From: Lentzea xinjiangensis
GTDB lineage: Bacteria; Actinomycetota; Actinomycetes; Mycobacteriales; Pseudonocardiaceae
DNA: 64,000 bases
Assembly (NCBI RefSeq): GCF_900110955.1
Contig: NZ_FOFR01000021.1
Location: forward strand, 1 to 64,000
Reading direction: 5' to 3'
Both the position numbers and the translations under genes were made by a program. The notes under the pieces were generated by a model that was not told the DNA's origin, searched no databases, and was given only the letters and a program-made list of their open reading frames with translations. Positions 10,201-16,626 of the stretch are shown piece by piece. Each line of letters starts with the position of its first letter. Within the stretch, counting starts at the first letter, position 1.

Positions 10201-10444
10201 ACAGGTCGACGTCGTCGAGGAAGGACCCGCTGCGCAGGGCGGCCGAGTCAGCGAGGTCGGCGGGCACCACGCGCTCGCTCTCGGACCACCTCGTGCCGGG
10301 GCTCGACCCGGTCACGACGTCGCGCCGGTCCAGCAGCAGCTGCCACAGCTCGTCCGCCGAGGTGACCCCTCCCGGGGTGCGGCACGCCGTGCCGATGATC
10401 GCCACCGGCGTCTGCCGCCCGGTGCCCGAATTTCCTTCGTCCAT
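4226..10444 (-). CDS. Reducing type I polyketide synthase, KS-AT-DH-ER-KR-ACP
   Basis: A 2072-residue single-module synthase. KS: about 13-430, Cys181 in DGACASS, His316 in EAHGTGT, His353 in KTNVGH. AT: about 535-830, Ser623 in GHSMGE; the specificity motif reads AAHS near 722, closer to the methylmalonyl-type YASH than the malonyl-type HAFH, so substrate is uncertain. DH: about 885-1150, His923 in HxxxGxxxxP, but the second motif is DGCLL (Asp1080), without the usual Gln/His. ER: NADPH motif HSAAGGTGLAA. KR: TGGTRGLG and an LDD motif, Ser in FSSMS, Tyr1873, but YAAAG where the catalytic Asn is normal. ACP: Ser2025 in GLDSL. No thioesterase. The domain order and size match mycocerosic-acid-synthase/Pks5-like iterative enzymes. 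An AAGGA ribosome-binding site precedes ATG 10444; the flavoprotein gene is 72 bp upstream. Confidence 0.93.
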   Translation of the reverse strand: MDEGNSGTGRQTPVAIIGTACRTPGGVTSADELWQLLLDRRDVVTGSSPGTRWSESERVVPADLADSAALRSGSFLDDVDLFDPGFFGVPVREAASVDPQHRLLMETTWEALEDAGVPPRSLAGSRTGMFIGISGADYAKRFTLAHFNVYHGISAVPSGAPGRISYILDVNGPSLAVDGACASSLVAVHLACRSLHDGESDLALAGGATVQLEWGGLVGFARAGALSSRGRCAAFDESADGFVRGEGCGMVVLKRLADAQRDGDRVLAVITGTAVNHAGRVQGITQPSRAAQRAVIETAMRAAGVTADDIGYVEAHGTGTPVGDPIEFAALSDAYGTSRRPCALGSLKTNVGHPESAAGVLGLIKAALAVRRGSIPANLHFTRWNARIDADGTRFFVPTATTAWDDRDRPRRAGVSAFGVTGANAHAIVEQPPPAPAPPHDAGAVRDRTAVYPVSAASPGGLAATARRLAGHVAASADDLADVAHTLAAHRSHLSTRACVVARDRAELVGALRTLVDGQEHPNVVTGPTADPGMPVWVFSGHGAQWPGMGRDLLGSDPAFTAVVDRLDAVASEQGVPVRRLLASGEHLERMDLVQPVIFAVQTALAEMWRDRGLRPAAVVGHSMGEAAAAVAAGMLTPEEGMRATLARSSLLQRVAGGCMAVVALPVDQVEAEIAGIPGVSVAVVTAPASTVVAGDGPAVARLLDHWQDRGVFCKQIAVVVAAHSPQVDPVLAEIAARTSWMSGAPAAVPFYSTAVGPREQVVFDSAYWARNLRAPVRFDLACRALLEDGHRAFLELSPHPLLTQAVEETALAVGAPVVATGSLVRDLDGREAMCRAAAALHVAGVPVDLAAVNGGGGRTTLPPTAFDRSRHWQEHEHGPRGTAAHMWLGERTAVPDADAEEGTRHVWSADLGTDRVGWMEQHRLHGTPLVPGAAHVELVLAAVTGLLDCPVDEVRLTGVRFERALPLAGSVPVQVSATRSGRRVAVEVVQRAGADWDRVASATAVRCEGPADLRPALCPPDAPAPPDELYAAFRRIGLDTGEAFHSITATTADGVTRLVVPADAEVRTGAPRVHPVLFDGCLLSVAACLVRGGDPGDGGPWLPTGIGEVVLRARPGRIAWVRAEAHDGGTTATGRADLYDETGQWIGALEEVTMVRNARTATGHTRLDSRLFEISWRELPLPEDPLAEEPVTAPSGEWVVVGEPGDHDGVAERVAEALTGAGLRAAVVRDVAAIPDPGVVSVVWCATGELDALERVTRLTEVLCEHGRCSSPPRLWLVSRNARHVLDGDRVDPGVCAVRGLLRVAAVEQPESAMSWVDGDAGTAEGLADVVAELIAGTAEPEVAWRAGRRYAARLARAPLPARPPQTAGEVDAVVGEDEFVLRAHPEGGLDRLRLVTTGQPLPVPGPGQVLLRPGACTVHFREVLIALGIYPTDDGVLPALGSDAAGVVLAVGEGVDDLSPGDLVTAVIADGSGSMASHCLARAELTARIPAGFDPVGIVPSVLTYVTAWHSLHDLARLREGETVLVHSAAGGTGLAAIEVARLLGASVIATAGTETKRRHLREHGVRHVFDSRSLDFAGQVLEATGGRGVDVVLNSLAGAAMRASLDLLAPGGRFVEIGKRDLYGGARVDLGKFRHGNTYTALDLVLTANERPAVFRAAMSRVLAGIADGSLPLLPTEVVPLTEAAEAFRKLASGDLVGRTTLTFPAAGERVRAHAPAPEHPVRRGAAYIVTGGTRGLGLEAARWLAESGAARVVLGGRGDLAPGARAVLDAVEATGCAVEVVRGDVTAPDTARRLVEAAGPGLRGVLHTAVVLDDAPLVAMTPDKLARVWHPKVTGLLNLHHATEGVALDWLVVFSSMSAVLGNAGQANYAAAGCWVDAFARWRQDRGLPTLAVDWGAWGEAGRATGFAARGFDTLSTADGFAALTELLRHRRVHTGVFDYQPELLYRAFPHALASPLLADLHTGAGRPEATATFDLRGEEPGPARARLVQEAVVHVLATLLGTQPAAVAAHAKFTDLGLDSLLAVAFTRRLQVDLDIAVTPAEVWAHPSPAELAGHIDSTLGAPVGVG

Positions 10445-10516
10445 CCCGTGATCCTTCTTCCGTGAGAGCTGCCCCGGACCCTCTGCGCCGGGGCGCGGGT
10501 GCCCGCGTCATCGGGG

Positions 10517-11698
10517 TCAGGCGAGCAACCTCGCCGTGGTGAGGGCGGCACGGGCGACCGGCGTGCCGAGCAGGGCCGGGATCGTGGTCTCGCCGCCGAT
10601 GTAGGAGTCGAGACCGCGCCACACCGGGGGCAGGGCGGTGAGCGCGGTGTGGAACAGGCCGGGGCGCTTGGTGAAGACGTCCATGACCCGGCGGGAGGCG
10701 CGCATCTCGACCTCCAGGGTGGAGCGCACCGCGCCGGCGTAGGCGCCGATCGCCCGCTGGACGTCCCCCTGGTGCGACGCCCTGGCGACTTCGGCGGCCG
10801 CCGCACCGGCCCACGTGCCCGAGCGCAGCGCGAAGGAGATCCCCTCCCTCGACCACGGGTCGCACAGGCCCGCCGCGTCGCCGGCGACGATCGTGCGGCC
10901 GCGCGCCAGCGGCGAACCGGGACGACGGCACCTGGTCAGGTGGCCGGTGTCGTGCAGCGGGGTGCGGTCGGCGAGACCGTGGCGGCGCAGGAACTCCCGC
11001 AGGTAGGACTTCGTGGCCTCGCCCTGCCCGCGCGCGGCGACCACACCGGCGGTGCAGATGTCGCCCTTGGGGAAGACCCACCCGAACGAGCCGGGCAGCG
11101 GCCCCCACTCCATCAGCATCCGGCCGCGCCACCTCGCCGCGTCGCCCGGGCCGACCGGCACCTCGACCTCGAGCGCCAGGTCCACCTGTTCGCAGCTCAC
11201 CCCGACGTGGCGGCCCACCCGGCTCGCGCTGCCGTCCGCGCCGACCACGGCGCGGGCGCGGATCCGCTCGCCGCCGCCGACGCGCACGACGACCTCGCCC
11301 GGCGCCTCCTCCAGCGCCGTCACCGCGGTCCGGTCCCGCACCACGGCGCCGGCCTCGGCGGCCGCCTTGGTGAGCGCGGCGTCGAGCTCGTCGCGGAACA
11401 CCATCTTGCACCGCACCCGCGCGGTGGAGCCGAAAGTGCGCTCACGACGACCGTCCAGCCCGAACGTGACCGACTCGACCTCGTCGCGGACGGTGACGCC
11501 GAGGCCAGCGGGCAGGAACGCCTGCGAGCACCCGATCAGCCCGCCGCCGCAGGTCTTGTACCGCGGCACGGCCGCCCGTTCGAGCAACAGCACGGCACAT
11601 CCGGCCTCCGCGGCCACTCGCGCCGCGGAGGCGCCCGCCGGTCCGGCGCCGACGACGACCACGTCCCACGACCGCCCGGCGGGGAGATCCGCTGACAT
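10517..11698 (-). CDS. Geranylgeranyl-reductase-family FAD flavoprotein
   Basis: A 393-residue flavoprotein: GxGxxG FAD fold at the N-terminus (VVVVGAGPAGASAA), the family KTCGGG motif near residue 50, and GDAAGLCDPWSREGI near 285 for FAD and substrate placement. The family reduces isoprenoid double bonds (geranylgeranyl diphosphate, archaeal lipids, menaquinone by MenJ). Together with the polyprenyl synthase upstream I infer it saturates a prenyl chain, but it could act on another polyene. The start is ATG 11698, preceded by AGGAAC; the frame stays open upstream into non-coding DNA, but the FAD fold begins at residue 12 from this ATG. Same strand as the PKS, 72 bp ahead of it. Confidence 0.88.
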   Translation of the reverse strand: MSADLPAGRSWDVVVVGAGPAGASAARVAAEAGCAVLLLERAAVPRYKTCGGGLIGCSQAFLPAGLGVTVRDEVESVTFGLDGRRERTFGSTARVRCKMVFRDELDAALTKAAAEAGAVVRDRTAVTALEEAPGEVVVRVGGGERIRARAVVGADGSASRVGRHVGVSCEQVDLALEVEVPVGPGDAARWRGRMLMEWGPLPGSFGWVFPKGDICTAGVVAARGQGEATKSYLREFLRRHGLADRTPLHDTGHLTRCRRPGSPLARGRTIVAGDAAGLCDPWSREGISFALRSGTWAGAAAAEVARASHQGDVQRAIGAYAGAVRSTLEVEMRASRRVMDVFTKRPGLFHTALTALPPVWRGLDSYIGGETTIPALLGTPVARAALTTARLLA

Positions 11699-12096
11699 CC
11701 GATCACCGTTCCTCAGAGGGCAGGCGGGCACGATCCGGTGCTCCGCAAGGAATTCGCGCCGGTGCCGCTCGTCGTCGAGCGATCGGCCGGACGCGGTCGG
11801 CGGTGACCCCGCCGGATGGTTCGAAGACTTCCCGAACGTAGCGACAGCGCGGCGCGGTGCGCGGAGCGACGAACGGCGATCAATCCCGTAGGGGCAACGA
11901 CGTCGTCCGTCCTGGGAACACCGGCGCCACTCTGCGTGAAGTGCACCGGGGTACCGCGGGGTCGGACATCGACCGATCGGGGTGACCCGGCCGGAGATGT
12001 CCGTCCCCCTGCGACTGCGCACATCGGACCGACGGCGCCGAAGCGCGTGGCCGTTCGCCGGGGTGGCCCGGCGGAGCCCGGGACACCCCGGTCAGC
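11699..12096. other. Intergenic, possible internal promoter
   Basis: About 400 bases between the flavoprotein gene and the small secreted peptide gene, much longer than other gaps in the cluster. It contains the terminator hairpin at 12058-12091. The flavoprotein-PKS pair may therefore have its own promoter here, but I could not identify convincing -10/-35 boxes. Confidence 0.4.
12058..12091 (-). terminator. Stem-loop after secreted peptide gene
   Basis: CCGGGGTG at 12058-12065 pairs with CACCCCGG at 12084-12091, directly beyond the stop of the 68-aa peptide gene. No T-run. It may partly separate the transporter half of the cluster from the flavoprotein-PKS half. Confidence 0.4.
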
Positions 12097-12303
12097 TCAA
12101 CCTCGCGGCGGGCAGGCGAACGTGACCGACGGCCCCGATGGTCCGCCACCGGGGGTGACCGCCACGACGCAGGCGCCGGGGACCATCGAGCCGGCGATCG
12201 CGCCGAAGTCGTACCGGTCGCCCACCGGTTCGGCACTCGCCGTCGGTACCAGCAGGACCATTCCCGCGACGACGAGACCGGCCACTTGTGCCATGCGTTT
12301 CAT
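12097..12303 (-). CDS. 68-aa secreted peptide, unknown function
   Basis: Starts at ATG 12303 with a strong GGAGGAG ribosome-binding site. Residues 1-24 are a clear Sec signal peptide (MKRMAQVAG, hydrophobic core, cleavage after TASA). The mature 44 residues hold two Cys (PGACVV and FACPP) separated by about 19 residues, which could form one disulphide. It sits 62 bp behind the ABC permease gene in the same orientation. It may be an exported partner of the cluster or an ordinary secreted microprotein. The larger open frame overlapping it runs antisense to codon logic and is not the gene. No family recognised. Confidence 0.65.
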   Translation of the reverse strand: MKRMAQVAGLVVAGMVLLVPTASAEPVGDRYDFGAIAGSMVPGACVVAVTPGGGPSGPSVTFACPPRG

Positions 12304-12365
12304 GCCATCTCCTCCATCCGTTCCACCGCGCCCTCCCGTGGGCGCGGGCTCTCGTGGCGCCCGGC

Positions 12366-13442
12366 CTATTCGGCCGTGGCGGTCGCCGTCCGGCATGGAC
12401 GGCGGGGCCGGGCGGCGGGTGCCGGCGCGACCGGTGCGGGTGTGACAGGTGCTCGTGTGACAGGTGCCGGGGTGACAGGTGCCGGGGCGTCGGCGCACTC
12501 CGCGGGACATCGGGCGAGCTGTGAGCACAGGACCACCGGGCCGGTGAACGACCGGACCGCGATCGACCCGTCCGCCTGCCGCGTCACCGTGACCGCCGCC
12601 GGCTCGCCGGCCGCCGGGGCGTGCCGGGCGTGGTCCCTGGTGCGCCGGTGGAACGCCGCGAAGCCGATCACCGCGAACAGCACCAGCCACGCCACGCCGA
12701 CCAGCGCGTGCCCCAGCGCGCCCCGGTCGGTGAACCCGGCCACCGCACCGGCCTGCATCGCGCCGTAGGCCAGCAGGTACCGCATGAAGTCCAGGTCGGA
12801 CGACGGGTTGGTGATCGGGTTCTGCACCATCGCGTCGACGAGGCTGATCATGATGATCACGAACATGCCGGCCAGCTCGCTGGACAGCACGAGCCCCAGC
12901 ACGATGCCCAGCCCGCCGTAGGTCAGCCCGCCGACGAACAGGCCGAATCCGAGCAGCCACGGCTGCACCGGATCCCAGAACACCGTCATCACCACGCCGG
13001 CGTACACGGCGACCAGGGCCGACACGAGCAGCAGCGCGACGGCTTTCGCCAGCAGCAGGCACCACCGCGGGTACCCGGCCAGCACGAGCCTCTGGTCGAA
13101 GTCGCCGGAGCGGCGCACCGACGCGAACATCATGAAACCGACGATCAACGTGACCGCGTTGATGCCACCGGTGATCATCGCCAGCTCGTTCGCGTCGACC
13201 CGCAGGACGCTGTCGAGCACCCAGGAGTGGAAGCCGATCGGTTCCGCCGGGATGATCGCGCACACCAGTCCCGTCCAGGACGGGATGAAGAACACGACCA
13301 GCGCCAGCGCCAGCCGGTTGCGGCAGTGCTGGGCGATCTCGAAGCCGATGCCCCTGAGCAGGACCGCCTGCCACGTCGTGCGCTCGTCCAGGGACAGCCA
13401 CGCCGTTCTGGCCGCGTCGAGCAACGACCGCGCCGCGGTCAC
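12366..13442 (-). CDS. ABC-2-type transporter permease
   Basis: A 358-residue membrane protein with about six spans between residues 35 and 270, in the style of ABC-2 permeases (for example VVFFIPSWTGLVCAII and LVLSSELAGMFVIIM). After the last span comes a hydrophilic tail with a Pro/Ala/Thr repeat (APVTPAPVTRAPVTPAPVAPAP), unusual for this family. The GTG start at 13442 overlaps the ATPase stop (GTGA), so the two are translationally coupled and form one transporter. Export of the cluster product or its lipid intermediate is an inference from position. Confidence 0.85.
   Translation of the reverse strand: MTAARSLLDAARTAWLSLDERTTWQAVLLRGIGFEIAQHCRNRLALALVVFFIPSWTGLVCAIIPAEPIGFHSWVLDSVLRVDANELAMITGGINAVTLIVGFMMFASVRRSGDFDQRLVLAGYPRWCLLLAKAVALLLVSALVAVYAGVVMTVFWDPVQPWLLGFGLFVGGLTYGGLGIVLGLVLSSELAGMFVIIMISLVDAMVQNPITNPSSDLDFMRYLLAYGAMQAGAVAGFTDRGALGHALVGVAWLVLFAVIGFAAFHRRTRDHARHAPAAGEPAAVTVTRQADGSIAVRSFTGPVVLCSQLARCPAECADAPAPVTPAPVTRAPVTPAPVAPAPAARPRRPCRTATATAE
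12442..12486. repeat. Three tandem 15-bp repeats in permease tail
   Basis: Copies of GTGACAGGTGCYSGK at 12442-12456, 12457-12471 and 12472-12486. On the minus strand they encode the PVTxA repeat in the permease C-terminus. The repeats are within the coding region and probably vary in number between strains. Confidence 0.7.
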
Positions 13443-14095
13443 CTCGCCGCCACCTTCCCCGCCCTCGGCACCGGGAGCGGCGGCTCCTCCGCCACCACCC
13501 GGCCGGCCCGCAGGCGGTGGATGCGGTCGAACCGCTCCAGGTCGTGGGCGATGTGCGAGATGACCAGCACGGACTGGCCGCGGTCGCGCAGCTGTTCGGT
13601 GATCGACCAGAAGTTCAGGTAGTTGTCCCAGTCGAAGCCCTGGTACGGCTCGTCCATCAGCACGACGCCGGGGTCGTGCATCAACGCCAGCACCAGGTTG
13701 AGCTTCTGCCGCGTGCCGCCGCTGAGGGTGCCCGTCCTGGCGCGGCGGTACTTCCCGAGGTCCAGCCGTTCCACCAGCTCCTCGGCGCGCTCCAGGCCGG
13801 CGAGGTGGTAGGCGCTGCGGAAGTAGCGCAGGTGCTGCTCGACGGTCAGGTCGTCGTTGAGCACGATCCGCTGCGGGCAGTAGCCCAGCCGGTCGCGCCG
13901 CACCACCGTGCCGCGGTCGGGTCTCAGCTCGCCGGCCAGCGTCCGCAGCAAGGTCGTCTTGCCCGCGCCGTTCTCGCCGATGATCCCCATGATCTCGCCC
14001 GGCCGCAGGGCGAAGTCGACGCCGGCGAGGACCGGTCGCGAGCCGAAGGCCTTGTGCAGGTCGATCGCTCGCAAGGTGAAGTCTTCAGTGGACAT
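13439..14095 (-). CDS. ABC transporter ATPase
   Basis: A 218-residue single nucleotide-binding domain: Walker A GENGAGKTT near residue 40, Q-loop near GYCPQ, signature LSGGTRQK near 125, Walker B VVLMDEP near 145, and switch His in VISHIAHD. It is short for the drug-export ABC-2 class and lacks a C-terminal extension. It starts at ATG 14095 with a GGAGG ribosome-binding site, 39 bp after the polyprenyl synthase gene, and overlaps the permease start by 4 bp. Confidence 0.92.
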   Translation of the reverse strand: MSTEDFTLRAIDLHKAFGSRPVLAGVDFALRPGEIMGIIGENGAGKTTLLRTLAGELRPDRGTVVRRDRLGYCPQRIVLNDDLTVEQHLRYFRSAYHLAGLERAEELVERLDLGKYRRARTGTLSGGTRQKLNLVLALMHDPGVVLMDEPYQGFDWDNYLNFWSITEQLRDRGQSVLVISHIAHDLERFDRIHRLRAGRVVAEEPPLPVPRAGKVAAR

Positions 14096-14134
14096 GGAAC
14101 CCTCCGGACGAACAGTGCCTTCCGCGGACAGCGC

Positions 14135-15235
14135 TCAACGACTCCCCCGGCTGGCGACGGACGTCGCCAGCTCGGTCAGCGCGCCCTTGACCGCGGGCGC
14201 CACCGGTGCGACCCGCAGCACGGCGAGCGCGCGTTCGGTGCGGATGCGGATCAGGTGCTCCACCCTCGCGTCCGCTCCGGTGTCCACGACGACCTGGCGC
14301 AGCCTGCGCGCCTCGCCGTGGTTGAGGCCGGGTTTGCCGTGCAGCGCCACGATCAGCTCGCGCTGGGCGCTCGTGGCGTGCTTCCACGCCAGGGCCATCA
14401 GCACCGTCCGCCGGCCCCGGCACAGGTCGTCGAGGTCCGGCTCCCCCGCCGCCCCGGGGTCGCCGAACACCCTCAGCAGGTCGTCGCGAAGCTGGAACGC
14501 CTCGCCGACCGGCCGTCCGTAGGCCCGGCACGCGTTGAGCACGCGCCGGTCGGCACCACCCAGCACGGCGCCGATCCGCAGCGGCAGCTCCACGGAGTAG
14601 CGCGCCGTCTTCAACCGGACCAGCCGCCACGCGTCGCGCAACGGGTTGTGCGACTCCGTCGTCAGGTCGAGGTACTGGCCCGCGATCAGCTCGGTGCGCA
14701 TGACGTGCAGCAGCGCCCTGGCCTCGCGGCGGCGTTCCTCGTCGAGCCCCGCCTCGCCGAAGACCTCGTCCGACCACGACAGGCACAGGTCCCCCAGCAG
14801 GATCGCCGTGCTCACGCCGAACCACCTGGCCTCCTCCCAGCCGGCCGGCGCGGTGTAGTGCTCCGCGAGCTTCCGGTGCACCGTCGGCTTGCCCCCGCGC
14901 ACTCCCGCGGCCTCCACGACGTCGGCGTGGATCAGGGCGAAGGAGTGGAACAGCTCGATCGCGGCGCCGACCCGCGCGGCGGCCTCCACGTCGGGCTCGT
15001 CGCCCCTCGCCGCCCACCCGCAGTAGAGGAACAACGGCCGCAGCCGCCTGCCGCCCTCGACGAAGTCCCGCAGGACGCCGATCAGCGGCGGCAGGCACGT
15101 GTCCAGCGCCGTGCGCACCTTGCGGTCCAGGAACCGGTCCAACGCGGTGTCCACCTGGTGACGAACCCACTGGAGGTCGAGCCGAGGAGCCCCCGCCAGG
15201 CCGGCGCACTGGTCGGTGAAGGGGCTGAGCGTCAT
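14135..15235 (-). CDS. Polyprenyl synthetase-family protein with altered first Asp motif
   Basis: A 366-residue all-helical trans-prenyltransferase. Recognisable blocks are GGRRLRPLF, LFHSFALIHADVVEAA, GGKPTVHR, LGDL, GEAFQLRDDLLRVFGDP and GRRTVL. The family condenses isopentenyl diphosphate with allylic diphosphates. The second Asp-rich motif is normal (Asp251-Asp252). The first motif, normally DDxxD, reads Ala104-Asp105-Val-Val-Glu108, so its first Asp is lost and the last is Glu. Activity is therefore uncertain; it may be a slow, specialised or regulatory member. ATG 15235 is chosen for its strong GGAGGAAAC ribosome-binding site; an earlier in-frame start would add 18 unlikely residues. 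It is the first gene of the cluster. Confidence 0.85.
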   Translation of the reverse strand: MTLSPFTDQCAGLAGAPRLDLQWVRHQVDTALDRFLDRKVRTALDTCLPPLIGVLRDFVEGGRRLRPLFLYCGWAARGDEPDVEAAARVGAAIELFHSFALIHADVVEAAGVRGGKPTVHRKLAEHYTAPAGWEEARWFGVSTAILLGDLCLSWSDEVFGEAGLDEERRREARALLHVMRTELIAGQYLDLTTESHNPLRDAWRLVRLKTARYSVELPLRIGAVLGGADRRVLNACRAYGRPVGEAFQLRDDLLRVFGDPGAAGEPDLDDLCRGRRTVLMALAWKHATSAQRELIVALHGKPGLNHGEARRLRQVVVDTGADARVEHLIRIRTERALAVLRVAPVAPAVKGALTELATSVASRGSR

Positions 15236-15872
15236 GTTTCCTCCACTTTCATTGCCACGAATCTGCGGGACCCCGCAATGACTCCGCAACGCGAGCCGGA
15301 ACCACGAAATCCCGCCGAACCGAGGCTTGGTGAACCGAGGTCTCCGAACAACCGAAAATTAACAGCGCCCGCCGGAGCGCCGCAATACGGATGCGCTTTG
15401 TTGCCCGTTCGAGTCACCGGAAACCGACCCGAACTGGACGTTCTCGCCCACACTCGCCCACAAGCCGTTGACGTGCGGGTTCCTCTCCACTCTGCGCTAC
15501 CCGCCACCCGTTTTCACCTACCCCACACCTACCCATCAGTGTCACGGGGGACTCCCTATCAGCATGAAAAGCAAGGGACGGCTTGAGGAAGCCGCAGCGG
15601 TGTGGCAGCTTTGAGTAGACGTTTTTCCACGACCCTCTTTTACGCGGAATTGTCGTCACTCCGGCACCGGGAATCGTCATGACCAATGGCGTCACCGGGC
15701 CGGACAGCAGGCCCGGCCGCTTTTCACCCCACCCCGCGCGCACCTGTGGGCGGCGAGCGGACCGAGACGCCACGCGGCGGAGCGGCTTCGAGCGGCACCG
15801 CCGACCGGCCACCACCGGTGGCGGAGCCCACCACCTCACGACGCCCAGCACTCACGACACAAGGAGAACTCG
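15236..15872. other. Divergent intergenic region, cluster promoter zone
   Basis: About 640 bases separate the divergent polyprenyl synthase and small secreted protein genes. The part at about 15240-15680 is less GC-rich than the surroundings (short A and T runs near 15350, 15530 and 15620), as expected for promoters. A GC-rich inverted repeat followed by TTTT lies near 15698-15727 on the plus strand and could be an attenuator or terminator. No gene was identified here. Confidence 0.4.
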
Positions 15873-16127
15873 ATGAAACGTGCTGCGACCATCCTCGCCG
15901 CGGCGGTCGCCGTGGCGCTGTCCACGATGCCCGCCGCTGGCACCGCCTCGGCGAAACCCCCGTCGGATCCCGGCCCCGGCCCGGTCGAGTCCGATCGCGA
16001 GTGGCAGCGGTACCGGGACTACCCGAACCACTTCCTGTGTGAGAGCCACGGGGCTTTCGGCGTGGTCATCGGCCGCTGGCAGGACTGGCGGTGCGACGAC
16101 GACGGCGTGCTCTGGGTCAAGGACTGA
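15873..16127 (+). CDS. Small secreted protein, unknown function
   Basis: An 84-residue protein preceded by AAGGAG. Residues 1-27 are a signal peptide (MKRAATILAAAVAVALS, cleavage after TASA). The mature 57 residues are acidic and aromatic (EWQRYRDYPNHF, GRWQDWRCDDDG) with two Cys about 19 residues apart. Such short secreted Trp/Cys proteins are widespread in actinomycetes without known function. A perfect hairpin terminates it 10 bases after the stop. Confidence 0.7.
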   Translation: MKRAATILAAAVAVALSTMPAAGTASAKPPSDPGPGPVESDREWQRYRDYPNHFLCESHGAFGVVIGRWQDWRCDDDGVLWVKD

Positions 16128-16137
16128 CCGTTCGCCT

Positions 16138-16177
16138 CGGCGCTCCGCCCGTCGACCAGAGGTCGGGCGGAGCGCCG
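16138..16177 (+). terminator. Perfect 14-bp stem-loop
   Basis: Arms 16138-16151 and 16164-16177 pair perfectly around a 12-base loop, right after the small secreted protein gene. First of two adjacent hairpins between convergent genes. Confidence 0.75.
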
Positions 16178-16188
16178 CGTTCGGCGCG

Positions 16189-16228
16189 GTGCCCGGTGAG
16201 TGGTGGCCGTCAGCCACTCACCGGGCAC
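16189..16228. terminator. Perfect 15-bp stem-loop, second of a pair
   Basis: Arms 16189-16203 and 16214-16228 pair perfectly around a 10-base loop. It lies over the stop codon (16218-16220) of the predicted minus-strand gene and would terminate that transcript. Confidence 0.6.
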
Positions 16229-16583
16229 GTCGGTCCCGCACCGCGTCCGCCTGCCGGGCCAGGCGCACCAGGTCGCCGCCGGCATCGGTCAGCACGACGT
16301 CGCAGCCGCTGTCCGCGGACGTGCGCAGCAACGACTCCGCGCGGCCGCGGGTGGTCGCGCCGTGGACCGCCAGGTCGCACAGCCAGTCCACCAGGACCTG
16401 TCCCGCTCCCGCCACCGGCTCGGGCACCTCGCTGACGCACAGCACCTCGGGCCCGCTCAAGCGGTCGCACTCGACTTCCCCTGCCGGTTCCACCCCACCG
16501 GCACCTTCCCGGCGATAGCACGCGGCGGCACCGGCAGGTCGGCTGTCCGGGCGAACGGCCCGGCCGTCCGGGAGCGCTACCAT
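16218..16583 (-). CDS. Hypothetical protein
   Basis: A 121-residue open frame convergent with the small secreted protein gene and divergent from the ANTAR gene. The C-terminal 80 residues (from VECDRLSGPEVL to RQADAVRDRRAR) have strong GC3 bias and look coding; the first 30 residues do not. The true start may be GTG 16493, giving about 91 residues. No membrane span, no signal peptide and no family recognised; the pattern of LVDWLCDLAVHGATTRGR and CDVVLTDAGGDLVRLARQ suggests a small alpha/beta protein. Confidence 0.4.
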   Translation of the reverse strand: MVALPDGRAVRPDSRPAGAAACYRREGAGGVEPAGEVECDRLSGPEVLCVSEVPEPVAGAGQVLVDWLCDLAVHGATTRGRAESLLRTSADSGCDVVLTDAGGDLVRLARQADAVRDRRAR

Positions 16584-16626
16584 CCGCCAGGCGAGATCCG
16601 AAGGATCAAGAGCAAGGCGGAGGAGC

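Noticed and set aside
6644-10465. 1273-codon plus-strand frame opposite the PKS
   Set aside because: Shadow of the PKS KS, AT and DH domains, with no recognisable motif.
11699-12022. N-terminal extension of the flavoprotein to 501 residues
   Set aside because: The extra 108 residues are compositionally non-coding and the FAD-binding fold begins directly after ATG 11698.
12442-12486. Possible protein-binding iterons
   Set aside because: They lie inside the ABC permease coding region and encode a Pro/Val/Thr repeat in frame.
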